From assembly GCA_030035585.1 (NCBI GenBank), contig CM057482.1, positions 15,983,001 through 16,047,000 on the forward strand: a stretch of DNA of 64,000 bases, written 5' to 3'. Shown piece after piece: positions 54,112 through 64,000 of this stretch. The notes beneath the pieces are model-generated. The model was not told the DNA's origin and ran no database searches. It saw nothing but the letters and a program-made list of their open reading frames with translations. The position numbers and the translations under genes are program-made. The DNA comes from Dugong dugon. Its lineage: Eukaryota; Chordata; Mammalia; Sirenia; Dugongidae. Numbering within the stretch: position 1 is the stretch's first letter; every line of letters begins with the position of its first letter.

Positions 54112-54734
54112 TATGGGCCCACAAGGGACACTCCAAAACAGTGAGGCTATGACTTACTGTCCCCTCAGCAGAGATCCCAACCCAGCTCCCCTCTGCTTGG
54201 CCAGGGCCTCCAGAAGAGAACTTTCCTGTCCTGGACACGTGAGGGTTGCCAGAAAGTTCCATCCACATCTGGGTCCTTTTTCTGGAGTCCCTCAGAGAAC
54301 TACTTATGCTCCCAGCTTGTGGGCAGCCAGGCCGCCTTGGATGTCCTCCCTCAACGATGAACACATCTACCTCTTCCATCCTCCCTACTCCTTCCTCCAT
54401 GGGGCATCAGAGCCAGGCCACTGCTCCACAAAAGAGAAGCTGCCAATGGCAGCCAGGCATCCTCAAGCCCGTGCCTCGTTTGCCAAGAGGAGGCTGCAGC
54501 TCATACCTGCAAAGGCACAGCCAGACTTCTACCCAACGCCCTACCCAGGCCACCTCTCTCCCCAGCTTATTTTCCTAGACAGAAACTGGCCTTTCCTGCT
54601 CCTCTCACCCCATGAGGCTTAAATGTGTCTCAGAGAAGCACATGAAAGGGGAACCCCAAACCCAGACCCCTACAAGGAGTCTCTCCTTTGGGAGCAAAGG
54701 GGTGGGAGGTGGGAGGACTGTAGGCAGAGCTGGC
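54112..54734. other. No gene or repeat recognised
   Basis: The longest plus frame in the window (54113-54622, 169 aa) and a 110-aa frame overlap here, opposed by a 104-aa minus frame. They are Pro/Ser-rich without domain or splice-like borders, so I do not call a gene. Confidence 0.4.
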
Positions 54735-54925
54735 GTGAACCCTGATTCTAACTTACTGGCTGTGTGATGCTCGAGTAAATTAACTTCCCTGGGCTTCAGT
54801 TTCCTCTTCTGTGCCACAGTGCTGAGTCCAGACTGCCTGCTGCATGGAGTCATCTGTAAGCATGAAGTAAGACTTGGATTCTGCACTTTGAGGGTGTTGC
54901 CCATAGTAGGTATTTAACGACGGCA
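54735..54925 (+). repeat. MIR
   Basis: Forward: gattctaacttactggc, gggcttcagtttcctcttc, gtaggtatttaacg. Confidence 0.72.
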
Positions 54926-54962
54926 ATTCCCTTCCCCCACTTCACAGCCTAAACGAAATTAG

Positions 54963-55170
54963 GGAAGTCACTGGGTGGTGCAAACAGTTAATGCGCTCAA
55001 CTGCTAACCAAAATGTTGGAGGCTCAAGTCCACCTAAAGGTGCCTTGAAAGAAAGACCTGGCCACCTACTTCTAAAAAATCAGCCACTGAAAATCCTATG
55101 GAGCACATTTCTACTCTGACACATACAGAGTCACCATGAGTTGGAATTAACTCAACAGCAACTGGTTTGT
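54963..55170 (+). mobile_element. AfroSINE, long form
   Basis: Head gaagtcactgggtggtg, B-box-like ggctcaagtcc, middle aaaaatcagccactg, tail caacagcaactggtttg. Confidence 0.92.
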
Positions 55171-55194
55171 TTACTGGTCATGGAGATCTCAGGC

Positions 55195-55300
55195 TCTGGG
55201 ATCAGATGTTGCATGTTCAAAGCCCAGCCCCACCACCTACCAACTGGGTGTGCCTTGGGCAAGTAACCTAACCTGTCTGACCCTCAGTCTCCTCTCAGTG
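55195..55300 (+). repeat. MIR fragment
   Basis: Forward: gcccagccccaccacc, cttgggcaagtaacc, gaccctcagtctcc. Confidence 0.72.
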
Positions 55301-55301
55301 A

Positions 55302-55472
55302 TGTTGTTGTTAGCTGCCATCAGGTTGATTTTCTACTCATAGCAATGCAATGTGACAGAGCAGAACTGCCCCACAGGGTTTTCTAGGTTGTAATCTTTAC
55401 GGGAGCAGATTGCCAGATCCTTTCTCCTGCAGAGCTGCTGGGTGGGTTTGAACCACCAACCTTTCATTTAGT
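55302..55472 (-). mobile_element. AfroSINE, head lost
   Basis: Reversed: tail gttgttgttagctgccatc, middle gtaatctttacgggag, ending at ccaacctttcatttag; no head follows. Confidence 0.88.
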
Positions 55473-55775
55473 GGGGCCTGGAGGAGGCAGGTGGAGGTGA
55501 CGCCCCAACCAGAACCCTCAAGAGCTGTTTCATCCACCACATCTCCAGACCAAATCAACATCACCTGTAGGACACTTGGCATGGCTGTGTCCCCCGCCGG
55601 AACCCTGCTCCTGGAGGTCAGGTTAGGAAAGCTGAGTTCCCAGGACAGATAACGTTTTCCTGCATCTTCCCCACCTGGTGGGAGGTGAGAGGGGAGCCAA
55701 GTCTGTCCTGTGCAGCCTACCTATGGGCCAGATTACCTTTCAGGAAACCAAAGGCTTAAAACAGGGCAGGGCCAA
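55473..55775. other. No gene or repeat recognised
   Basis: Nothing assigned. Confidence 0.3.
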
Positions 55776-55784
55776 GGTAAACCT

Positions 55785-55979
55785 GTTGTTAGGTCTGGTC
55801 CAGTCAATTTCCACTCATAGTGACCCCAGAGTAGAACTGCCCTGTAGGGTTTTGACTATAATCTTTATGGGAGCAGATCGACAGGTCTTTCTCCCACGGG
55901 AGCAGCTGGGTGAGTTCAAACCGCCAACCTTTCAGTTAGCAGCCGAGGGCTTAACGTTTTGCACCACTAGGGCTCCTAG
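55785..55979 (-). mobile_element. AfroSINE, long form, with 9-bp target duplication
   Basis: Flanked by ggtaaacct at 55776-55784 and 55980-55988. Reversed, head cactagggctcc. Confidence 0.94.
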
Positions 55980-56004
55980 GGTAAACCTAGAGATGATTTC
56001 ACAG

Positions 56005-56115
56005 TAGCAAAACTGAGGCTCAGAGAGGGGAAGTGAAGGTACCATGGTCACGAGACAGTTGATGCTAGCCCACGTCACCTGACACTCTTGTCAGTGCTTT
56101 GCTACTCTATCACAG
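56005..56115 (-). repeat. MIR fragment
   Basis: Reversed: aaaactgaggctcagag, then a decayed head. Confidence 0.6.
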
Positions 56116-56417
56116 TCCAGGATTCCAGAGAGCTTTTGTACAGAAAATTTGAAAGAATAATATATTAAGCACCCAGGTGCCTGCTACCTAGGTGCAACAG
56201 CAGGGCTGGCATTAGAGTGAGGAGAGCCAGGTGCCTGGGACCCATGTGTAAGGAGGCACTCACTCTCAGGGTTGTGCAAACACAGAGCCAGCACGTGAGA
56301 GTGAGGGCATCCTTAAATGCTGAGGTGCCCTAGGCCCCTCTTGGCCTCACTCTGGTCCTTGCTGTGTTCAACAATGGTAATATGTCATCGTATATGCTTT
56401 ATCCCACTCGATAAACA
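56116..56417. other. No gene or repeat recognised
   Basis: Nothing assigned. Confidence 0.3.
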
Positions 56418-56960
56418 TTTGTTGTTGTCAGGTGACGCTGAATCAGTTCCGACTCATGGCAACCCTGTGTACAACAGAACGAAACACTGCCAGGTCCTGT
56501 ACATCCTCACAAGCGTTGTTATGCTTGAACCCATTGTTGCAGCCACTGTGTCACTCCATCTCATTGAGGGTCTTCCTTTTTTTCCCTGACCCTCTACTTT
56601 ATCAAGCATGATGTCCTCCTCCAGGAACTAGTCCCTCCTGATAACATGTCCAAATTATATGAGATGACGTCTCGCCATCCTTGCTTCTAAGGAGACTCCT
56701 GGCTGTACTTCTTCCAAGAGAGATTTGTTTGTTCTACTGGCAATCCATGGTATATTCAATATTCTTCGCCAACAGCATAATTCAAGGGCTTCGATTCTTC
56801 TTGGGTCTTCCTTACTCATTGTCCAGCTATCACATGTATATGAGGTGATTGAAAATGCCATGGCTTGGGTCAGGCGCACTTTAGTCCTTAAAGTGACATC
56901 TTAGCTTTTTAACACTCTAAAGTAGTCTTTTGCAGCAGATGTGCCCAATGCAAATACCAT
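56418..56960 (-). mobile_element. RTE LINE 3' fragment
   Basis: Reversed 3' end and C-terminal coding part. Segment 56655-56879 reads ELCCWRRILNIPWIASRTN, matching the frame at 11722-11958. 5'-truncated to about 540 bp. Confidence 0.92.
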
Positions 56961-56964
56961 AATC

Positions 56965-57195
56965 AATGTTAAAACACAAGTAACAGACAAGATGGAAATG
57001 TTTGCAACATATTTAAAAAAATAGCAAGTACATAACCGTTAAATGAGAAACTATTTTGTTCTGTAAGCCTTCATCTTAAGCGAGAATAGCAGCACAATTG
57101 GAAGAGCGTAGTCGCTGTCACTGAACTGTGCCTGTTGAAATTTTTGAAATGGTATCTCTTTGGCTATGTCTATTTTCACAAAAAAAAAAAAAAAA
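56965..57195 (+). mobile_element. L1 3' tip
   Basis: Forward 3' UTR: aaatgagaaactattttg, ctgtaagccttcatc, gctatgtctattttcac, then a 16-A run. Confidence 0.65.
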
Positions 57196-57327
57196 GATCG
57201 AGAAGTTAGAGGGTTGACATGTTGTGGGGTTGTTAACCAATGTCATAAAACAATATGTGTACTACTGTTTCATGAGAAACTATTTGTTCTGTAAGCCTTC
57301 ACCTGAAGTACAATAAAAAAAAAAAAG
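57196..57327 (+). mobile_element. L1 3' tip, second copy
   Basis: Forward: gggttgacatgttgtgg, catgagaaactatttg, aagtacaataaaaaaa. It follows the previous A run directly. Confidence 0.8.
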
Positions 57328-57950
57328 TACAATCACTTTGAAAAGCTGTTCGATAGTTTCTAATAAATAGAGCTTAAACGTATACTTACCCTACTAGTTG
57401 CCATCAAGTCACTTCTGAATCCCCCTGCGTATCAGAGTAGAACTGTGCTCCATAGGGTTTTCGATGGCTGATTTTTTTTCCGAAATAGATCCCCAGGACT
57501 TTCTTTCCAGATGTCTCTGGGTAGAACTGACAACCTTTTGTTTGGTGAGTAGCCTAGCGCGTTAACCTCTTGCACCATCCAAAGGTTACTATGCCTACCT
57601 TATGACTCAGCAATTCCATTCTTAGGTATGTATCCAACGGAAATAAGAACATATATTCACACAAAGACTTGTATACAAATGTTAACATATTCATAATACC
57701 TATTCATGATAGCCTATTATGGAAACAATCCATCTGTCCATCAACAAGAGAATGGATAGCCAATGTGTGGCACAGTCTCATAATGGATTAAAAAGGAACA
57801 AACTACAGATAATGTAACAACATGGATGAGACTCGAAGCACGTTGAGCAAAACGATCTAGACATACACACAAAAAAAGAATTTAACTGTATGAGTCCATT
57901 TATGTGAAGTTCAAGAACATACTCTTAGCAGAGACTGGAGCAGCACCTTA
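57328..57950 (+). mobile_element. Old L1, split by a SINE
   Basis: Forward L1 ORF2-end text: gaaaagctgttcgatag at left, then cttatgactcagcaattcc, atccatctgtccatcaac, ggatgagactcgaagc on the right. No intact frame. Confidence 0.8.
57396..57582 (-). mobile_element. AfroSINE, long form, variant middle
   Basis: Reversed: ttgccatcaagtcacttc, ggctgattttttttccg, ccttttgtttggtgag; worn head at the right. Confidence 0.88.
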
Positions 57951-58865
57951 TAACCAAACATACAACATTTCTGCAGCAAAATATTCATACTGAAATAAAG
58001 ACCATAAATAGCCACAGCTCAGGTCAAATTCTGCTGCCAAATCAGTTTGTGCTAAACTGATGAAATTAACTGTCGGTTTTGAGAGCGTTTCGGATTTCGG
58101 AATTGTGGGTAAGGGATTTTGGACCTGCGTTGCAAGATCCTTAGCTAGGCCTGGCTTTTTTAAAGCTATTTCTGATGACATAATTTCAGTGTGTCCCACC
58201 TGCTCTTTACTTTCCTTCTGTCCTCCCATAGCTGAGCACGCAGCTGACATATCCAAGTCGAGTGAGCACAGTGTTGGCGTTCTAGAGGCATGACCTTGGC
58301 CATACTGAATGATTTCTGTTTTAGCCTAACTGTATTAAGATAAGGAAACCTACTGCTCCTATCACCTATAGTTGCATTTACCAACTTTCTACTCACTCTC
58401 AGGAAATGATACAGGGCAGAACACTATAACATAATCAACCAAGTGCACACGCGAGGCAGGATGCATGGCTGAAACTGCTCTCTCGACTGACAGGCAGTGA
58501 CCAGTGACTGTGTCCAGGCTCAAATCTTCACTCATTAGTTGATGTGGGGAAATCCTAATTCAACACGTGAAAGTCAGTTCTAAGGCATCAAAGTCTAATG
58601 CACAACATTTCACATTGCTATCTCTGTGTGAATCTGGGGTTTCGATGCCTGCTACCCACATGGTAAGGGAAACCTCAAGTAAAGAAGTAAAGTGGTTCCA
58701 GGTTGGTGGTGCCCCCTGCTGCCTAGCAGAAGCAAATGCAAATCCTCTCTGTAAAATCCAGGCCCCTCTGGCTTCTCAAAGAGAAACTTACCAAAAACCA
58801 TACGTAAAGCAGTAAGTCACCATGGGCAAGAGTCAGCAAAGCCAATAAGCAACAGATTTAAACCA
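57951..58865 (-). other. Unassigned; minus open segment may be a decayed coding remnant
   Basis: The minus strand is open without a stop from about 58340 down to 57948 in one frame (contains KKPGLAKDLATQVQNPLP and FISLAQTDLAAEFDLS). Composition is protein-like rather than low-complexity. A pyrimidine-rich stretch ending in AG precedes it. No start codon or family is certain, and the plus strand is also partly open (58060-58293, 58567-58815). I do not recognise the protein. It could be a retrocopy scrap, an old exon, or chance. Confidence 0.3.
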
Positions 58866-59055
58866 GGGTTTCTCAACTTCACAGATACTGACATTTGTGT
58901 GTCTTGTGCACTGTAGGATGTTTAGCGGCATCTTTGGCCTCTAGATGCCAGTAGCACCCTTGTCCCCAGTCATGACAACCAAAAATGTTTCCAGACATTG
59001 ATAGATGTTCCCTGGAGGAAAAAATCGCTCCCAGTGGAAAACTACTGATTAAGAA
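58866..59055 (-). mobile_element. MER20-type hAT transposon
   Basis: Reversed: gggtttctcaacttcac, ctctagatgccagtagcac, gtttccagacattgatag. Nearly full length for this family (about 220 bp). Confidence 0.75.
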
Positions 59056-59084
59056 CCTCAAAGACTTCAAATATGAGAATAATG

Positions 59085-59560
59085 AGAGCGGTTAGAAAAT
59101 AACTACATATGACAAGTTTCAATAAATAAAAGATGGAATGAAAAAAATGAGCAAGGAATAAGAAACTATTAAAAATTATGGTCAGATTTTATAAAGAATC
59201 CAATAGAACTTGCAGAAATGAAAGATACAATCATTAAAATTTAAAACTCAACGGCTGTGTTAGACACAAAAAAGAGAAAGAATCAACGAATTAGAAGACA
59301 GATTTGAAGGAAACTACCCAAAATGCATCAGGAAAGCCTCCAACCCCCCAAAAAGGAAAACATGATAGAGAGGTTAAGACATGATTAACTGGAGTCCCAG
59401 AAGGAAAGAAGAAAGAGAATGGAAGGGAGGCAACATTTAAAGAGATATTGCCTGAGACTTTTTCCAGGACACACATATACAGGAAGTCCAACAGATCTCA
59501 AGAAGGATGAACGTGCAGGTTGTTGTGAGTTGGATGTAGAAAAGGTGAGGACTGAGTCTC
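59085..59560 (+). mobile_element. Old L1, ORF1-region fragment
   Basis: Forward text gaacttgcagaaatgaaag, caacgaattagaagacag, aactacccaaaatgcatc fits the ORF1 coiled-coil region of old L1s. No intact frame. Confidence 0.6.
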
Positions 59561-60035
59561 AAGGGCTTATAACTAAGAGTGGAACACCAGTCCAACACTC
59601 AGGGATCCACTGGAGGGCCACCCCGGCACCAACTGCATAGACTGTGGGAGTCCTGCAAAGGGAAGAATCCCTGTGGACAGCTGACCCAAGCCTGGCCTTG
59701 AAGGATGGGCTCATCCAATTAGAATCTAGAGACCTTGGTCTGAGCCTTGTATTTTACCAGACACCCTGGAAGGTTAAATGGGAGTGGGATTTAGAAGAGC
59801 AGAGAGGAAATGGAATGGTGTTCTAAGCAGTGGGAAGAGCATGAGCAAAGGTGTGGAAACCAGGCTGAACATTTCATGGGCAAAGGACAAAAGGAAGTCC
59901 TGATTGGCCAAATTAGGGGACATATAAGGAAGCAATCACAAACCTGATTGGATGGATAATGTAAGACCAGGCGGGAGACGCTCCTTGAGAGATATGGGGG
60001 CGAGGGAGTGTTTGGACTTTAACCTCTAGGCAAGG
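59561..60035. other. Mostly unassigned; possible ancient repeat at 59810-60020
   Basis: gagcatgagcaaaggtgtgg and gtttggactttaacctc resemble the old unnamed repeat at 40490-41200. Confidence 0.35.
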
Positions 60036-60238
60036 GGTCAGCAAACTACAGCCTACAGGCCAAATCCAACCCACCTCCTGTTTGCACCAATCAAGTTTTA
60101 TTGGAACACAGCCACACTCATTCGTTTATGGATTGTCTATAGGTGCTTTTGCACTACAGCAGTAGAGTTGAGTAGCTGTGATAGTGACTATATGGCTCGT
60201 AAAGTCTAAAATAGTTACTCGCTGATCCTTTAGGCAGG
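60036..60238 (-). mobile_element. hAT-type DNA transposon remnant
   Basis: ggggtcagcaaactacagcc, ttttattggaacacagcc, then gatcctttaggcaggg. The common eutherian repeat with this text is a hAT-class element; exact name not certain. Confidence 0.6.
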
Positions 60239-60334
60239 GGCAGCCAGCCAATGAGGCCTTTCAGCCAATGACTGGGATGGAAAGGATGAACCTGGCAGAG
60301 GCTGCAGGAAGGGGTTTGTTCTAAGAGGAGGGAA

Positions 60335-60550
60335 GACATGTACCTAATCTTTACTGAGTTCTTACTGTACACCACATCCCTTCACTTACATTATCACCCT
60401 GCCGCGAAGCTATTATTATCTCCATTTCAGAAATGAAGAAAATTGCTCCAGAGAGGGTAAGTGACTTACCCAATGTCACCCAGTGTTTCAAGATTTAAAT
60501 TCAAGTTGGTCAGACTCCAAGCCAATGTTCTTCCCACCACGCCTCATTGC
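60335..60550 (-). repeat. MIR, near full length
   Basis: Reversed: ctccatttcagaaatgaag, aagtgacttacccaatg, gttcttcccaccacgcc. Confidence 0.82.
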
Positions 60551-61800
60551 CTTTCAGAGCACTGTCCAAGAGATGGCTTCATAGCCTAGACGGGAAGGGA
60601 CAGCCCCAGGCCAGTGAGTTTGTTACTGTGTGTCATTATTGGCAAAGGTCTAAGTAGGGGAGGTGGTAAAAGTTTCCCTCCTGTCCTGAGAACAGACCCA
60701 GGGGCTAACTCTGACCTGGAGGGGAGACCTCTGACCCAGGGCTCCTCCGAAAATTGCTTCTAACTTCTCCAAACATTGACTCCACCTGTCCCCCTCCACC
60801 CCATGCCTCCGGAACAAATAGTTCTGCCAAGAATGCCTATTGTCCCATCTCCCCTCCAGCCTCATCTCACAACCCGATGCTAAAGGCAGTTGGGCGATAC
60901 CATCTCCACATCTAAGAAAAACACAGAGGGCTGGGAGCCCTCGCAGTGCCACCCACAAGAGATGACCCAGCTGATTTGCAGGGAAATTGCAACACAGCCT
61001 CTGCTCCTACCCTAGCCAATCCGAGGCCCTGGAGCCAAGCCTATCGCCAGGCCCATCGGGGCTTGTTTCCACCCCCGGCCTGGCTCCTGTTTCTCACATG
61101 ACTAATTCAGATTGTCTGACAGTCACCATGACCACTCCGCCCAGATAGGGCCTACACAACTGCTTCTGGTTTTGCGGTCAAACTGGTTCTTGCAATGTTC
61201 CCAGAGCTCCAGAGGGGTTTTGTCTGTCTGTGGGGAGGAGTAGCTTGGGACTGAGCTCATTGAAGACTTGAAAAGCTAAGAGAAAGAGGTTAGGCAAATG
61301 AATTCTACCTAAGGCCTTGTTATCTCCATGGGTGTGTGATGCAATGGGAAGTCCACCCTGAAGATCCCAATGGATGGGTCTTTTCCTTGTCAGCTCCCTA
61401 CTAGCACAGAAGCCGTGCCATATAACCACTGAACCCAGTGTATCTATCGGGAAATGGATGTAAACATAGAAAAACCACTTCCCCAGTGCAGATGGGAGGA
61501 ACCCAATGACCTCAAGTCTACTCACACCCCACAGTGGGCAACTGTTTCACCCTTCTATTCTCCTGCCTTGGGAAACGGTCAGAGGTATATGTCAGCTCCA
61601 GGAACACTGGACCCACGCCTGCCGTGTGCTGGGGTGCTGGCTGCCCCTGCTGCACAGTGAGAGAGGGCAGGGAGAGACGTGCTATCCTCCTAGTCTTTCT
61701 CCTCGCCACAGTCCCACTTAGCTGTAGCTACAGTGTATGCCCACGTGGGAGGGTGGAAGGAAAGGGATGAGGGGGAGCCAGGAAAGAAGAAGGCAAAAGA
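60551..61800. other. No gene or repeat recognised
   Basis: About 1.25 kb. Several 60-115 aa frames overlap on both strands (for example 61178-61525 minus) without domain. Confidence 0.4.
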
Positions 61801-61900
61801 GGTTTAATGAGTATCTATTATGTGCCAAGTTCAGAGCTGGACACATACAAACACCATCATTTATTCCTCACCCGGTAAAGTAGACATTATTTATTAGACT
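61801..61900 (-). repeat. MIR fragment
   Basis: Reversed: tgagtatctattatgtgcc, tttattcctcacccgg. Confidence 0.7.
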
Positions 61901-61939
61901 GTACACGTGCATTCTTGAGAGACAGCACAACATAAATGG

Positions 61940-62115
61940 TAACCTGTGGACCACTCTTCTGGGATCCCAGCACTGCTGCTAATGACCCGGGTGAGCTCAG
62001 CTTACCCAACTATCACATAGAGATTTTAAAAAATGGTACCCATTTCATATGGTTAGCCTAAAGACTAAATGAGGTCATCTATTTAAAGTACTGAGAATAA
62101 CACCTGATACATAGC
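61940..62115 (+). repeat. MIR, decayed
   Basis: Forward: gctcagcttacccaac, aaatggtacccatttc, aaatgaggtcatc, ending aacacctgatacatag. Confidence 0.6.
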
Positions 62116-62149
62116 GTAAAATATTAGTGTTAAGTAATTTTTTTTTTTT

Positions 62150-62270
62150 TAATCATTACCCTCATTTTACTGGTGAGGAAATTGAGGCTCAGAGTGGAAC
62201 AGTGACCTGCCCACGGTCACACAACTAGAGAAGGGCAATGCTGAGATCTACATCCAGGTCTATCTAATCC
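62150..62270 (-). repeat. MIR fragment
   Basis: Reversed: cattttactggtgaggaaat, ccacggtcacacaactag. A T run (about 14) precedes it. Confidence 0.8.
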
Positions 62271-62692
62271 AATATCCCCACTAGAAGATTCCAAGTCCAC
62301 AGGGCCAGAAAGAGCATCCTGGAGTCCCAGGGCAAGGCCACTGCAAAGGCAGCTGCTGGGGGTTGTGGCCGTCCCCCAAGAAGAGAGTCATTCTCATGAG
62401 CCTGTGGGGTGAGGCAGCCAGAAGCACCCACTCTGTACCCTGGGAGGGGCTCGGGCCTTCTCAGCACCCCCAGGGCCCAGTGGGAACCTGAGAAGGGAAA
62501 CGGCTCTTGGGAGAGGAAGCTGTTCATTCCGGAATGATCCTGGGGAATGATTATGCAGGAAAGAGGCAGAGAAGGAGCTCAGCCTCCCTGAGGGTCCACT
62601 GCAGGTGGTAAAAGAGCCCCTGGCAACAGACAAGCACCAGGACAGATGCATGACAGCACCCTCATGTGAAGGTGGTACACAAGCATCTGGCA
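62271..62692. other. No gene or repeat recognised
   Basis: The minus frame 62394-62792 runs into the following SINE and is partly repeat-encoded. Confidence 0.35.
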
Positions 62693-62895
62693 GAGTCCTT
62701 GGGTGGTACAAATGATTCATGCGCTCAGCTGCTAACCAAAAGGTTGGAGGTTCAAGTCCACCCAGAGGCACCTCGGAAGAAAGGCCTAGCAATCTACTTC
62801 CAAAAAATCAACTGCTAAAAATCTCATGGAGCAGTTCTACTCAGAAACACATGGAGTCACCATGAGTCAGAGTCGACTCGACAGCAACTGGGTTT
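62693..62895 (+). mobile_element. AfroSINE, long form
   Basis: Head agagtccttgggtgg, B-box-like aggttcaagtcc, middle aaaaaatcaactgc, tail gtcgactcgacagcaac. Well kept. Confidence 0.94.
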
Positions 62896-63479
62896 AAGCG
62901 TCATACACCAGCCTAAGACCAAAGTGGCAGAGGCCTCATCAGCTGGAGCATCCTTCCTCATTAAGCCCACACCCAGCCGCAAAGTCAGCCAAGCCCCTGG
63001 GACCCAAGAAAAGGTACCCAGACCCCCTGGGCTTCCATTTCCCAGCTCAGAAATTCAAGAGAGCAGAGCCAGCTCCCAGGGCGGTTGGGAGGACTGAGGT
63101 TAGGTATGCGTAGTGCAGAGTAGAAGTGGGGTGCCTTGAGTGTGCGTGCCCCTCCCCAACACAGAGCGAGGAGTGCCCTTGTGACCCTCTGCTCCCCACG
63201 GCACCCCGGATGCTCCTGTCCAAACCCACTTCCCTCCTGCTCCTGGAGAGCTGGGTTTTAAGATAGGTTTCTACCGAGCGTCTCTACATGTCCATCCCTT
63301 GATGACGAATACAAGGGCAGCTTAAGCGTCCCTGGGTTGCTGCACCCGCCAGCCTCGTGGCCAGGTTCTAGGGACCGATTAACAGTGCAAGCCACCTAAA
63401 CACAGAGTAACTCACTGCCTCCAAAGGTCCCGAGTCCTCCACCCTCAGTGGCACAAGAGGAGTTGCCAGCACCCCTTGG
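62896..63479. other. No gene or repeat recognised
   Basis: No coding or repeat signature. Confidence 0.35.
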
Positions 63480-63720
63480 AGAGGAGGTTGCAAAGGGGAT
63501 TCATTCGCTGAATAGCAGCTAGAATCCACAGCTTTTGAAATCCACGCAGGCCTGCGCCTCTGAGATTTGATGACGTTGCTGGACTTCATAGCTATTTTGC
63601 GGGCAGAGCCCAGAGGCTCCTTGATAAAATGCTATCTGCCTAAAGAATGCATTTATGGGGCCTTCCGGTTCAAAGCCAACATAATATTGGCATGCAGGGA
63701 GGAGAGAACCGGGAGGCAGG
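63480..63720. other. Candidate conserved non-coding block
   Basis: Repeat-free: gattcattcgctgaatag, gatttgatgacgttgctgg (a CRE-like tgacgt), gaatgcatttatgggg, acataatattggcatgc. Compositional guess only. Confidence 0.33.
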
Positions 63721-64000
63721 ACAGGAGTTAGGGGCCCCTACGACACAGCAGTCTTTTTCTCCCTAAAGAGTCAGCTTGCTTCTTGTGCTTCCTGAGCCCC
63801 AGCCCCCACAGCCTGAGCAGGCTGAGTTGTGATAAAACCCACGCCCTTCTCAAAGCGTGGGGGGAGGGGTGACACCGCTGCTCACTCCCGGAAGCGTCTT
63901 TGGATTCCATAATTGTTGCTATGAAAATCTGTCAGAGGCTCTGAGGGGCATGGAGGCAGCTCTTTGGAAAACAAGCAGACAGCGGTGAAGAGAACCAAAG
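63721..64000. other. No gene or repeat recognised
   Basis: Window end; nothing assigned. Confidence 0.3.

Noticed and set aside
54113..54622. 169-aa plus-strand frame as a possible gene
   Set aside because: Opposed by another open frame, Pro/Ser-rich, no domain, no splice-like context; likely composition in GC-rich DNA.
1..64000. A bacterial-style defence, biosynthetic or other multigene system
   Set aside because: No intact coding genes, no operon spacing or ribosome-binding sites; the sequence is mammalian repeat-rich DNA.

Overview
The window is mammalian nuclear DNA and contains no convincing protein-coding gene. It has no long open reading frame apart from decayed retrotransposon frames, no bacterial-style gene packing, and is built largely from interspersed repeats. 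The diagnostic repeat is a tRNA-headed SINE of the AfroSINE type (head like ggagccctggtggc, tail like gactcatagygaccc). I count about 36 whole or partial copies, in a long form (about 200 bp) and a shorter, internally deleted form (about 150 bp). With the matching RTE-type LINE and its non-autonomous relative, this points to Afrotheria. The short form suggests Paenungulata (elephants, hyraxes, sirenians); my best guess is elephant, but the species cannot be fixed from sequence alone.

Layout. 0-10 kb: an MLT1-like LTR carrying a nested palindromic element and a nested SINE, then SINEs, MIR and MER5A copies and a candidate conserved non-coding block near 4.1 kb. 10-19 kb: a 2.46-kb RTE LINE inserted in a SINE (broken endonuclease and reverse transcriptase frames), an MLT1 LTR with a younger solo LTR inside it, and a dense run of SINEs. 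19-29 kb: candidate conserved block near 20.1 kb, L2, decayed L1s, an L1 inserted in a SINE, several old LTR-like repeats and a second copy of the solo LTR family. 29-36 kb: MIRs, an RTE 3' end, a GGAT array and a relatively repeat-poor, AT-rich block at 34.1-35.0 kb. 36-50 kb: a long TG tract, L2, RTE-derived elements, many SINEs, a CT/CA/CG tract and a CpG-dense patch near 49.4 kb. 50-57 kb: a 2.3-kb L1 inserted in an L2, a long GGAT array, SINEs and an RTE fragment. 57-64 kb: nested L1 tails, MER20, old L1 ORF1-region sequence, MIRs and a last candidate conserved block near 63.6 kb.

There is no operon or pathway to describe. The interplay visible here is parasitic and evolutionary: the SINE and the RTE LINE share a 3' end, which fits RTE-driven SINE spread, and insertions nest in a readable order. 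Several repeat-poor AT-rich blocks look like candidate regulatory DNA of an intergenic or intronic region, but that is inference from composition only. Repeat family names come from memory of consensus motifs, not from a database search, and boundaries without a target-site duplication (TSD) are good to roughly 10-30 bp.
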